Source: Laburnicola sp. R22_1
Taxonomy: Eukaryota > Ascomycota > Dothideomycetes > Pleosporales > Didymosphaeriaceae
Assembly: GCA_014281115.1 (NCBI GenBank)
Contig: JACONQ010000010.1
Span: 1,302,001 to 1,366,000, forward strand
Reading direction: 5' to 3'
Length of the DNA: 64,000 bases
Part shown: positions 54,856-64,000 of the stretch, one piece after another
How positions within the stretch are numbered: the first letter of the stretch is position 1
How the letters are laid out: every line of letters starts with the position of its first letter
Notes under the pieces: model-generated
Told to the model about the DNA's origin: nothing
Database searches by the model: none
The model's input: only the letters and a program-made list of their open reading frames with translations
Program-made: the position numbers and the translations under genes

Positions 54856-55936
54856 GGCCGTACCGGGCACGAAGGGAGCGGTGTCGCTGCCGCCGAGGTT
54901 GCGCACGCTGACGGAGGAGTCGGTGCGGTTTTCCAAGAGGGTGCCTGCGTGCGTGGGCGTGAGACTTGCCGGCGGGGGGCGGTTGGTATACTGAGGGTCG
55001 AAGAGGATGGCAGAGGCCGTGGTCAGTTGTTTGGCGATCCGGAGTGGCGGCGGGGTGCGGGCGCGCGAGGGTTCGGGGGAGAGCGTTGGTTCGGCCGTTG
55101 TTGTGCAGAGGGGGAGCGATGCACCCCTGAGCCTCTCGACGTCTAAATAGAAGCGCGGGTCGGCTGGATCCTAGGTGGTGGTAGTAGCGAAGATCGTAAC
55201 AGATCGGGCGGTGCTGGCGCTGCACCAGTGTGCGTGGTGAGTGTGCGGCGGCGGCGGGCGGGGGGCGGCGGCAAGCGCCCCGCCAATCAACCCGAGACGG
55301 TCTTCCAGTGTTCCATACAAGAATCACATATTAATAAAGTGTCTGGCTGCGTGAGTACAGGCAGCCAGAATGCTCAAGAGCTGTGCTACTTCAAAAGATC
55401 CGCCCTCGTTGCACCGAGTATACCCGGATCGCTGCATGCCTGATGAACCCGCAGCCCCACCACCGCACAGCCAGTCTTTACTCTTCGCGTCGCTGGAATA
55501 ATCAGAACCTAGAGACGCAACAGACCATACTGAACATCTGTCCGCCAGCGCAGAGGAATTAGCCCGGGGGGAGGATGCCGCACGTGAATGAGGGGCGCCC
55601 GGGCGCTAGTGGAGCTTCCAGAAGCTGAGGCCATGGAAATGTCACAGCAGGCTTCGTCATCCCAGCGACCGCCACCGCAGCAACACGGTCCCGCGACGCC
55701 GCAACCCAGCCTGAGCGAGCACAGCCATGCGTGCAACCCTCTTCAGCCCAAGCTATCACCTTCAACGCGTGCCGCCGGATTGATTCCCTTACTCCGCTCG
55801 TCCACCGCTGTTTGTTCTTTGCTCTGCTTTCTTGCTTGCTACACTTTCTAGGCTCCACCCCTCCTCGAAGACCGTACTACGCCTGTGAAAGCAGATCATA
55901 CGGGACAGAGCCTCCACATCCGGAGCTGTGGCCACC
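54856..55936. promoter_or_regulatory. Divergent promoter region, CDK / Iqw1
   Basis: About 1.08 kb between divergent starts. The half nearest the CDK is GC-rich with polypurine/polypyrimidine strings. No additional gene seen. Confidence 0.5.
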
Positions 55937-58900
55937 ATGAAATACACCGTCTACCATCGTCTAATGAGGCGAGAAGTGGCCGCCGACCGCAAGCGATACT
56001 CGGGCGTGCCTGGGCTCTATGGCGACAGGCAATGGGTGCAGGATATGGATATTGTCAACGAGCTCGAGGGCCACAACGGATGCGTGAATGCTCTTTGGTA
56101 CTACATCGCCCTTCAGTCAAGCACAACCTGGTACTGACTACTCTAGCTGGTCAAGGTCTGGCCGTCTGCTGGCCTCTGGCTCCGACGACCACCGCATCAA
56201 CATCCATTCCTACCATCCCGAGTCGTCCACGTCCCAATTCAGCCTCACGACTTCCATCCTGACCGGCCACCGCACCAACATCTTCTCGGTCAAGTTCATG
56301 CCATATTCGAACGACCGGACCATTGTCTCTGCGACCGATGACGTCCGAATATTCGACATCGAGCATTCGGGCCACTCTGCGCTTGGATCCGCAAGTTCAA
56401 GCCGCCCGCAAGGAGCGAGGCGGCGTGTGGGCATCCACGGCGTACCCGACGGGCTGACCCTGACGGAGGGAGACACCAACGCCAAAGCGTTCCGATGTCA
56501 CAATGATACGGTGAAGCGTATTGTAACTGAGGATAATCCTTTCTACTTCCTCACCTGCGCTGAAGACGGCGACGTGAGGCAATGGGACGTGAGACAGCCG
56601 TCGAGGGCCTACCCACCACACAGGGACAGCACGCTACCAAGCTGGGCTGCTGGCAACGATGCATCTGATAGCGTCCCTCCTCCACTCATTTCATACAGCC
56701 GCTACAATCTGGACCTAAATACCGTCTCGTGTTCGCCGTCCCAACCTCATTACATCGCTCTAGGAGGTGCACATCTCCATTGCTTCCTCCACGATCGTCG
56801 GATGCTTGGGCGGGACAAGTTCAGGGAGCGGGGTCAGAAACTGGCAATTTCTGGAAGTGGAAGCGAGCGTGAAGACGAACTGCTGGGCCAGGCCACCCAG
56901 TGCGTGAAGAAGTTTGCGCCGAATGGGCAGCAGCGGATGAGGCGCTCCGATAACGGACACATAACTGCATGCAAGATCAGTGATGCCAATCCAAATGAGC
57001 TCGTGGTCAGCTGGTCCGGAGACAACATATACAGCTTCGATATTCTGAGGAGCCCAGACGCAACGGAAGAGGTCGTAGAATCTGCTATGTCGACGGGCTC
57101 GTCGAAGGGTCGGGTGAAGGACAAGAGCCGGAAGCGGAAACGCCCAAAATCGAGTGTTTTATCCCAAGAAGGTGCTAATCGAGCTGGATCGCGTCAGCGC
57201 ACAGAGAGCTCGGATGAAGGTCTGACATTGCGCGTGAACTATGGAAATGGCCAGAGCGAAGAGATCCGGGTCGAGGTGCCCCAAAGCTCGATGTCTGGTG
57301 AGGAGGCAGAAGCAGTCCAAGATACCGATCACTACCGCATCGCCAAGTCTACAACCAGGTTGCTTCAAAAGATGTTCAGTCTTCACGACAACCACGCGGC
57401 TTCTGATTTCGACAATCCCGCCACACACAAACCGACATTTACCTCTGTGCTCGGGTTTGCGGCTGCGATACTGCCGGACATGGACGAGATATCCAGAACC
57501 TGGCGTTATCCGGTAGATCCGACACCGGTTGACGTTGCTCTTCAGAACAAGCTTCGCGATCGACGAGCCTCCTTTCGGCGTTTTGTACAAGCCGCCGGCA
57601 CCCTCGCTCGCGTTCTCGGAGGGCAGCTGCGGACAGGCGACGATGCTAGCGCTGTCATTTCACAGTGCTTTGCCTCGATACAGCCTGCGCCTAGTGAAAG
57701 GCAACTCCCTCGGCATGAACAGTTTGGATATGACTTTCTCAAGGCGATTCTACTGTGGTTGGACAGCGGTGTCGGAGCTGTGATAGAAGGCTTCTCGAGC
57801 CCCAGCAGCAATCCTCGCATGCCGCTCCCACAGAATGCAGACACTGATGCAATCGACGATGTTCTTATTCCCTATCTACTCGAATTGGCGAGCGACAACC
57901 CCATAGTCAACGTAGACGTGTCGAGGTTCGAAACAGACGAGACGAGGGTACTGTATTCATCTGAGAAAGCTGCCGTGATTGCCTTTTCCCGGGCTCTCAA
58001 AGTTCCCTTCGTTGATCTGACTGGGGCGGTCGTGCCTGCAGCTGGTGATGTACCGGTACAAGAAGACGACCCAGGGCAGGATCGTACGGCCGCCGTGAAG
58101 AACTGGGCGTTCAAGATCGGCCGGGGCTTGCTATTGAATGCTGCTAAAGGGGTTCGTTTCTCGGCGGTTGACCGGGCGTTTGGCGGACGTGGGATATCAG
58201 ACCCGACCATTCGGGCGGAGGAGGAAGAACATCGCGAACGACAAGAAGATATTGACCCTCTTGGGGAGGACGATGCTATCTTGGACGCGGAACTCGTGAG
58301 TCGGGCCTCGGCCGAGCAAGTGTCTACAGAATCAAGATCAGTCGAGACTCCTGCACCTACTTCAAGGGGTCGCGAGAGCACCGAGGGCGAAGATGAGGAA
58401 GACGAGGACGACGACGGCGATGATTCCGATGGTGACGTTGACCCAACAGATGAAGATGCAGAGGACGAGGATGTCGATGAGGATGGTTTGGCGCGCACGC
58501 GAAGCGGACGCATCTTATGGCGCTCCGATTTCGACCGAAGCTTCCTACGGGAGCGCGTCGAATCCCGCGTGCCTTGTTCACCCCATACGCGCGTCTATAC
58601 AGGCCATTGCAATGTTCGCACGGTAAAGGATGTCAACTTCTTTGGCCAGAACGACGAATATGTAGTGAGTGGCAGCGACTGCGGGCACCTCTTCATCTGG
58701 GATAGGAAGACAGCCCAGCTTCTGAACATACTCGAAGGAGACGGTGAAGTTGTCAATGTGATACAAGGTCAGTCCCCATTTCTTGTTCATGTCGGTACAT
58801 GCTAACTCGCACAGGGCATCCGTATGAACCGACAATGGCTGTGTCAGGGATTGACCATACAATCAAGATCTTCTCGCCTGACGCCAATGCACAGCGCAAC

Positions 58901-59339
58901 GCTCGCAAAGGCATCGGAGTTCAGTCGGCAGATCCTGGTGTCTCCAGTCTTGGTTTCGGTCGACGGCGAAGGGCTCGACGAGCCTCCGCAACCGGCTCTT
59001 CGTCCGCCTTGCCCCGCGATCCGTCATTCAGCGAAGACGATGACGACGAAGTTGCCGAAAATGGGCTGAGGAGCCGCAAGGCTATGCACGAGCAATACCA
59101 GATCACGTCTCAGAATGATAACGACAAGAGAGGAGGTATGACTCTCCCCGTAATTCATGACATTAGGGCATATACTGATCGTACACTAATTAGCAGGTCG
59201 AGAAGACGCGTTTATCACGAGAGCACTGCTTGCGCAACTGGCCCAGCGCCTGCATGCCCATCATCAAGGTGGCGAAGAAGGCGGGGCAGACGAAGCGACC
59301 TTGTTACTCGACAATGACGAGAACTGCAACGTTATGTGA
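55937..59339 (+). CDS. iqw1: WD40-repeat protein, Iqw1/DCAF6 type
   Basis: Predicted 1081 residues in four exons (55937-56097, 56147-58767, 58815-59135, 59197-59339; 3246 nt). WD40 repeats at the N terminus include LEGHNGCVNALCWSRSGRLL, LASGSDDHRINIHSY, LTGHRTNIFSVKFMP and CHNDTVKRIVTEDNPFYFLT. A long middle with KDKSRKRKRPKSS (nuclear-localisation-like) and acidic repeats precedes further WD repeats near the C terminus (YTGHCNVRTVKDVNFFGQND, YVVSGSDCGHLFIWD, MAVSGIDHTIKIFSP). This split arrangement is that of DCAF6 (IQWD1/NRIP) and DCAF8, substrate receptors of the CUL4-DDB1 ubiquitin ligase, and of S. pombe Iqw1. A ligase-adaptor role is inferred from family. The start MKYTVYHRLMRREV fits. 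Confidence 0.88.
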
Positions 59340-59700
59340 TGGTAGATTGTTCACATGTTTCACGATAAGTGAGGCCAATCGCGGGGCTCGAAAGAGCAGA
59401 GGTCAAGTCCTTTACGGACATGGCTGCAGCATTGGCAACACGCGGAGCTTTTCTGATTTGAATGACCAAGGATTGCGTGAGCCATAGGATACAAAACAAA
59501 AACAGATGCATTTTGTCAGGACCCAGTGCTCAAGGAGAGCTACAGTTCATACCGAAACTGTATCCATGCTCATCTTGACCATGCATAATATTAGAGTATG
59601 TCAAATGTATAGCATGCGCACACCGAAGTCCATTTCGTTTCCCAACCGTGATAGACGCCGTGCGCCGACCAATGCCCCCGAAGATACTCAAGGTGGTCCC
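59340..59700. other. Intergenic between convergent genes
   Basis: About 360 bp between the Iqw1 and DPM2 stop codons. No gene seen. Confidence 0.5.
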
Positions 59701-60080
59701 TTAGGTTGCCTTCTTCTGTTTGGCCTTCAGAGCCTTCTTGCGGTTGCTCCGTATCATGACAACGGACAGGAAGCTGCCAACCACGGTCGTGAAGAGGATA
59801 ATGAGAATAACAGGTATGCGGATGGCCCAGACGCGGGGAGGGAAGAGTGAGTGTAGCGGGTGGTCTTCGTCGACAAAGGGCTGCACAAGTCAACTTCAGA
59901 GTTCAAGGTGCGTGTGGTTGATATAGGTAACAGGGGGCCTCGTACCATGAACAGGGTCCAGACAGTGTAGTAGAGGAACACGGTGGTTGCCGCGATGAGC
60001 ATGCTGAGCCCCACGAGACGGTCGAGCTGGTGCATCGTTAGTGGTTTTGCAAAGTCCGATAGAGCATGCACGCTTACCAT
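59701..60080 (-). CDS. DPM2: Dolichol-phosphate mannosyltransferase subunit DPM2
   Basis: Predicted 87-residue ER membrane protein with two transmembrane helices. DPM2 holds and stabilises the catalytic DPM1 with DPM3; the complex makes dolichol-P-mannose for N-glycans, O-mannosylation and GPI anchors. The best model has a first exon of only ATG (60080-60078), a 51-nt intron with CACTAAC as branch site, then LDRLVGLSMLIAATTVFLYY (from 60026). A second intron at 59881-59945 leads to PFVDEDHPLHSLFPPRVWA, the second helix, and a Lys/Arg tail. Without the first splice, translation could begin at ATG 60035 giving MHQLDRLVG, only two residues longer; both are plausible. It is divergent from CWC22. 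Confidence 0.9.
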
Positions 60081-60362
60081 CTTGAATGTATTGTGCGGTG
60101 CGCGGTGAAAGCAGCGTGTTGACCTGTGCACGCGTGGGTTGATGGTGAGCTGGAAGTTTGGGCGCCAAGATTTCGCGGAAGAAGGTTCAACCGCAGCCGC
60201 TCCTGTTTCCCAGCCAAAGTTTCTCGCGCATCATCTCTCGCCATCACAACTGCAAAGTTGTGAGCAACACGGCAACTCGAGCTCTCTCACCCGCACACGT
60301 TAGCTCTACTCGGACGCATCGTAGCTTCGACAAGACTGCACCGCGTCGACGCGCCCGCCAGT
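60081..60362. promoter_or_regulatory. Bidirectional promoter, DPM2 / CWC22
   Basis: 282 bp between divergent starts, with no other gene. No TATA box identified. Confidence 0.55.
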
Positions 60363-62918
60363 ATGATGGAGGTTGCCTCTGCCGTCCGCATCCCTTCGCC
60401 GGAACCAGAACCAGAGCTGCCAGAGCCACCTCGCAAGCGCGACCGCTCACCCTACGATGCCGGCCCATCTAAGCGCTCGCGAAGATCGGATCACGACGAA
60501 GAGGATGCCAACCAAGCGAGAGACCGCGAACGCGCGCACGATAACGACCATCGTCGAGACCGCGAGAACGGGCGCAGACCGGACGAAGATGGGGATGAGT
60601 CGCGTCGGAAGCCTGGTGGCGAAGAGGACGATTCACGGTTGAAGCTCTTGGAGGGTGCCTTCAGTGCAAGCCGGAAGCTTCCCATCGACGACTCGAAGAC
60701 GCGAGCGGGTGGCGCATATATCCCCCCCGCGCGACTGCGGGCGATGCAGGCTGCCATCACAGACAAGAATACGCCTGAGTTCCAACGCATGGCCTGGGAA
60801 GCTCTGAAGAAGTCTATACAGGGTATGATCAACAAGTGCAATGTTGCGAACATCAAGCAGATCGTGCCGGAGCTCTTCTCGGAGAACCTCATCCGCGGTC
60901 GCGGTCTGTTCTGCCGGTCGATAATGAAGGCGCAGGCCGCGAGTCTGCCCTTTACCAACATTTACGCGGCCATGGTGGCCATTGTGAATACGAAGCTGCC
61001 GCAAGTAGGGGATCTACTGGTGCGGAGGCTGATCATACAGTTTCGAAAATCTTATCGGCGAAATGACAAGGCGGTCGCCGTGGCGAGCTCGATGTTTCTG
61101 GCCCACCTGGTGAATACTCAGGTTGTGCAGGAGGTTTTGATGGCAGAAACCCTCCTGACGCTGCTCAACAAGCCTACGGACGACAGTGTTGAGATTGCTG
61201 TAGGGATCATGAGGGAGGTGGGGCAGTTCCTGGAGGAGATGAACAGCGAAATCGCCAATGCCATCTTCGACCAGTTCCGGAACATCTTGCACGAGTCAGA
61301 TATCGACAAGCGCACGCAATACATGATCGAGGTTCTCTTCCAGGTCCGCAAAGACAAGTACAAAGACAACCCCGCAATCAAGGAAGAATTAGACCTAGTC
61401 GAAGAGGAGGACCAGCATACCCACCAGCACCATCTGGACGATGAGATCAAGGTAGAGGATGGACTGAACATTTTTAAATTTGACCCGGAGTACGAGGAGA
61501 ACGAGGAGCAGTACAAGAAACTGAAAGCTGAGATTTTGGGCGAAGAGGAAGGGAGTGATGCAGAGTACACGGATGCGTCATCTGATGACGAGGAAGACGA
61601 GGAGCAGAAGGCCGAGGATGTCAAAGATCAGACCAACGCGGACCTGGTCAGTCTGCGCCGAACGATTTACCTTACCATGAAGAGCAGTGGCGGCTTCGAG
61701 GAGTGCTGTCACAAGCTCATGCGTATCAACCTGCCGCACGGGCTCGAAAGCGAACTTTCTACCATGATTGTCGAATGCGCAAGTCAGGAAAGGACCTACG
61801 AGAAGTTCTACGGCCAAGTCGGGGAGCGCTTTTGCAAAATCAACCGCATGTGGGCGGAGCTTTTTGAGGACGCCTTCGTGCACTACTACGAGACCATTCA
61901 TCGCTTCGAGACCAACCGCCTCCGCATCATCGCCCAGTTCTTCGCCCACCTTCTTTCGACCGATGCGATTGGCATGCATGTCCTGATGGCGGTCAAAATG
62001 AACGAGGAAGATACTACGTCGAGTTCGCGCATCTTCGTCAAGATTCTTTTCGAAGAGCTGATGGCATCGCTAGGCCAGAAGACATTGGTCGCGCGACTCA
62101 AAGATCCGATGCTCCAGGACAGCCTTGCCGGTATCTTCCCGATCGACGACCAGGTCAAGACGCGCTTCTCTATCAACTTCTTCACTGCTATCCGCATGGG
62201 CGTGCTTACTGAAGGCATGCGCGAGCATCTCAAAAACAACGCCCCCAAGCCAGCCGCGCTACCTGAGCCAGAGAGTGACTTGGACTCGGACAGTGTCTCG
62301 TCCTACTCATCCTACTCTTCTCGCTCCCGGTCCAGAACGCCCGCTCGTAGGAGACGCCACACTTCAAGCTCAAGAGATCGTTCCCTCTTGCGAAGCAGGT
62401 CGCCTACGCCCAGAAAAGCACGCGGTCGCGGCCGCAGCTCGTCTTACAGCGCCGACTCGAGGTCCCGCTCTCCTGCCCCACGCAAGAGGCACTACTCTTC
62501 CAGCCGCTCACGTTCCCCGCCCCCGCGCCGACGCGGCCGCGAGCCATCCAGCCCCGTGTCCCGCTCCCGCTCCCCGGCCCCTCGACGTCGCCGATACTCG
62601 TCCAGTCCATCACGGTCTCCGTCTCCACCAGCCCGCCGTCGTCGCGACACAAGCAGCCCACCTCCGCGCAGCCGCAAAGACGCTTCCATTTCTCCGCCAG
62701 CGCGCCGAGACCGCGATTCTAGCGGGCCTCCGCCGCGGCGCCGTCGTGACTCTAGCTCTCCGCCACCAAGGAGGACTGCAGCGGATGAGAGGAGCCCGCG
62801 TGGTAAGCCGTCCGGGAAGAGGGAGTATAGCTCGTCGCCAGAGAGGAAGAGGAGGTATTCTAGTGAGGTGTCGGCGTCGCCGCCGCCGCCGCCGCCAAGG
62901 CGGAGGAGGGATTCCTAA
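60363..62918 (+). CDS. CWC22: Pre-mRNA-splicing factor CWC22
   Basis: Intronless, 851 residues. CWC22 joins the spliceosome before the first catalytic step, is needed for Prp2 action, and in many eukaryotes deposits eIF4A3 for the exon junction complex. An N-terminal Arg/Asp/Glu-rich region precedes GGAYIPPARLRAM, the conserved entry to the MIF4G domain (about residues 140-330, with IQGMINKCNVANIKQIVPELF in two parts). The MA3 domain (about 430-550) follows an acidic linker and includes LRRTIYLTMKSSGGFEECCH. After about residue 640 is an RS-rich tail with RSRSP and PPPRRRRDSS repeats, longer than in yeast and like metazoan splicing factors. ATG 60363 is followed at once by another Met; either may be used. 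Confidence 0.94.
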   Translation: MMEVASAVRIPSPEPEPELPEPPRKRDRSPYDAGPSKRSRRSDHDEEDANQARDRERAHDNDHRRDRENGRRPDEDGDESRRKPGGEEDDSRLKLLEGAFSASRKLPIDDSKTRAGGAYIPPARLRAMQAAITDKNTPEFQRMAWEALKKSIQGMINKCNVANIKQIVPELFSENLIRGRGLFCRSIMKAQAASLPFTNIYAAMVAIVNTKLPQVGDLLVRRLIIQFRKSYRRNDKAVAVASSMFLAHLVNTQVVQEVLMAETLLTLLNKPTDDSVEIAVGIMREVGQFLEEMNSEIANAIFDQFRNILHESDIDKRTQYMIEVLFQVRKDKYKDNPAIKEELDLVEEEDQHTHQHHLDDEIKVEDGLNIFKFDPEYEENEEQYKKLKAEILGEEEGSDAEYTDASSDDEEDEEQKAEDVKDQTNADLVSLRRTIYLTMKSSGGFEECCHKLMRINLPHGLESELSTMIVECASQERTYEKFYGQVGERFCKINRMWAELFEDAFVHYYETIHRFETNRLRIIAQFFAHLLSTDAIGMHVLMAVKMNEEDTTSSSRIFVKILFEELMASLGQKTLVARLKDPMLQDSLAGIFPIDDQVKTRFSINFFTAIRMGVLTEGMREHLKNNAPKPAALPEPESDLDSDSVSSYSSYSSRSRSRTPARRRRHTSSSRDRSLLRSRSPTPRKARGRGRSSSYSADSRSRSPAPRKRHYSSSRSRSPPPRRRGREPSSPVSRSRSPAPRRRRYSSSPSRSPSPPARRRRDTSSPPPRSRKDASISPPARRDRDSSGPPPRRRRDSSSPPPRRTAADERSPRGKPSGKREYSSSPERKRRYSSEVSASPPPPPPRRRRDS

Positions 62919-63600
62919 TTTAGGGTGGATCGTGATGCATGAGGGAGGAGGATGGTATTGCTCTAGGTATATTGTTTATTCTTGGCCTGGCTGGTGGAGT
63001 GCGTGGGAGGGTAGTTTGAGCATGTGAACATCAGAATGAGTTAGCAGAGGAAGATGCGTGTATATACCCTCTTGTAGCATACATATAGTAAGTCAATTGA
63101 CTCTCATGGCCGTGTTTGTGTATGAGAGGTCAGACGAGCTTATATAATCGCGCAGGTGAAACAATGAGTCGGTAAGCACCTGCCAGGTGCGAAAGGTGCG
63201 TATATTCGGCCTCTGCATTACCTATCCTAGGGTAGCACACGATAATTAGACTTCTGTCCTAGTCCTCTCTCTCGTGGGAATCAAGTCTTCCATCCGGGGT
63301 ACAACAGAACATACTAGGTTCAAATCACAGATGAAGGACCTCCCAGGTGCACTGATGCTCACGAGTGCTGCTTGTTACTACATATTCAATTTTCAACAGT
63401 TGCTATATATACAAATTTTCGGTTTGGACAACACGCTGACCGTACCCACATCGTACAGAAAAGACCCAAACAGGAGGGGAACACTCGACTTGCTAGTGGC
63501 ACATCCTGGATTGTGTGCGGTGTTGCTTGATAGCTTGGCGAGCAACACGGACGCAGATTTCCTCTTCTTCGCTACAATGCTCCTGGGCTTCTTTGGCAGC
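62919..63600. other. Intergenic, no gene seen
   Basis: About 680 bp between the CWC22 stop and the stop of the partial minus-strand gene. A plus-strand frame from 63274 overlaps that gene and has no motif. Pieces around 63060-63150 are AT-rich. Confidence 0.5.
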
Positions 63601-64000
63601 TTAGGCTGTGCGCCTACGTTGCAAGCCGGATCGCCTATTGTAGTGTGCGAGGTTTTTTATACCACGCTCGAGGCCCACGACAAAAGCTTCTAGAATATCT
63701 TGTAGCAGATATTTCGAAGATCGGGATCCCAAGGCAAGGGCGAAGGACGTCGCGATAGATGTGCGTGTGTGGATGTCGTCGTACTGAGTAAATTGGATAC
63801 TCCATCTGCGAATCAACAGTCAGTCTCATCATATTGATCCTATAGAAGGAATACTCACCCGTCAATAAGGACCTGCACAAAGTCTGAGATGTGCTCCAAT
63901 CTAACATCGCAATGACTCAGCCCAAGGGCCTTCCCTAAATCTCCTATAGATCTTGCGACGCTGCAGTTAAGCGTGATATTAAGAGCTTTGATCTTTTTAG
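63601..64000 (-). CDS. Unrecognised protein, 3' part only (5' end beyond the window)
   Basis: The minus strand reads ALGLSHCDVRLEHISDFVQV and LIDG, then a GT..AG intron at about 63806-63857, then WSIQFTQYDDIHTRTSIATS and on to a TAA at 63601-63603. Splicing joins the frames cleanly at the Gly codon, and the last exon is helical and moderately conserved-looking (LLQDILEAFVVGLERGIKNL). I do not recognise the family. The frame enters from the right edge, so the start and most of the length are unknown; an intron or a pseudogene cannot be excluded near 63990. Confidence 0.5.

Noticed and set aside
62125..63027. 300-codon plus-strand frame at the CWC22 3' end
   Set aside because: It is the +1 shadow of the RS-rich repeat coding sequence of CWC22.

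Overview
The window is nuclear DNA of a filamentous ascomycete (Pezizomycotina, most likely Dothideomycetes, although the class is inferred and not proven). Coding sequences are split by introns of about 45-70 nt with GT..AG borders and CTAAC/CTGAC-type branch points. The conserved genes are fungal: NOP7, MSH6, PIG-U, DPM2, CWC22, a Pho85-type kinase, Iqw1 and a fungal cAMP-receptor-like GPCR. The repeats carry C-to-T changes in CpA context that look like repeat-induced point mutation (RIP). For most split genes the exon lengths below sum to a multiple of three, so those models are internally consistent.

Left gene-rich block (1-29.3 kb). In order: a VIT/VWA protein running off the left edge (-), a four-span membrane protein (-), an OXNAD1-like flavin reductase (-), an alpha/beta hydrolase (+), a mitochondrial CDF metal transporter (+), D-xylulose kinase (+), a hypothetical protein (-), the NOP7 and PIG-U divergent pair, two tandem paralogous small basic proteins (+), MSH6 (-), a broken MFS transporter (-), a class II aldolase (+) and a DenD-like dehydrogenase (-). 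The last three look like a decayed carbohydrate-acid catabolic cluster.

Transposon-rich block (29.6-52 kb). Five pogo-like (Tc1/mariner superfamily, TA target site) elements of 2112-2130 bp are present. I call them E1-E5. E1 and E2 lie back to back sharing one TA, and so do E3 and E4. Each terminal inverted repeat holds two copies, exactly 17 bp apart, of a short word; the word differs between elements. Between the two pairs lies a convergent gene pair: a flavocytochrome b2 (L-lactate dehydrogenase) gene, and a Zn2Cys6 regulator whose stop codon directly abuts it. The b2 gene is interrupted by a 3670-bp hAT element (8-bp target duplication CTTACAGC) and by a 160-bp hAT-type MITE (8-bp duplication CACGGTGG), and has one nonsense codon. 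Without the two insertions the exons sum to 494 codons. The regulator has lost one zinc-ligand cysteine and carries a nonsense codon. A GPCR gene lies between E4 and E5.

Right block (53.8-64 kb). A Pho85-like CDK (-), Iqw1-type WD40 protein (+), DPM2 (-), CWC22 (+) and the 3' part of an unrecognised gene (-) entering from the right edge. No CRISPR array, rRNA, viral gene, or tRNA that I could support was seen. PIG-U and DPM2 both serve ER glycosylation/GPI synthesis but are 41 kb apart, so I read nothing into that.
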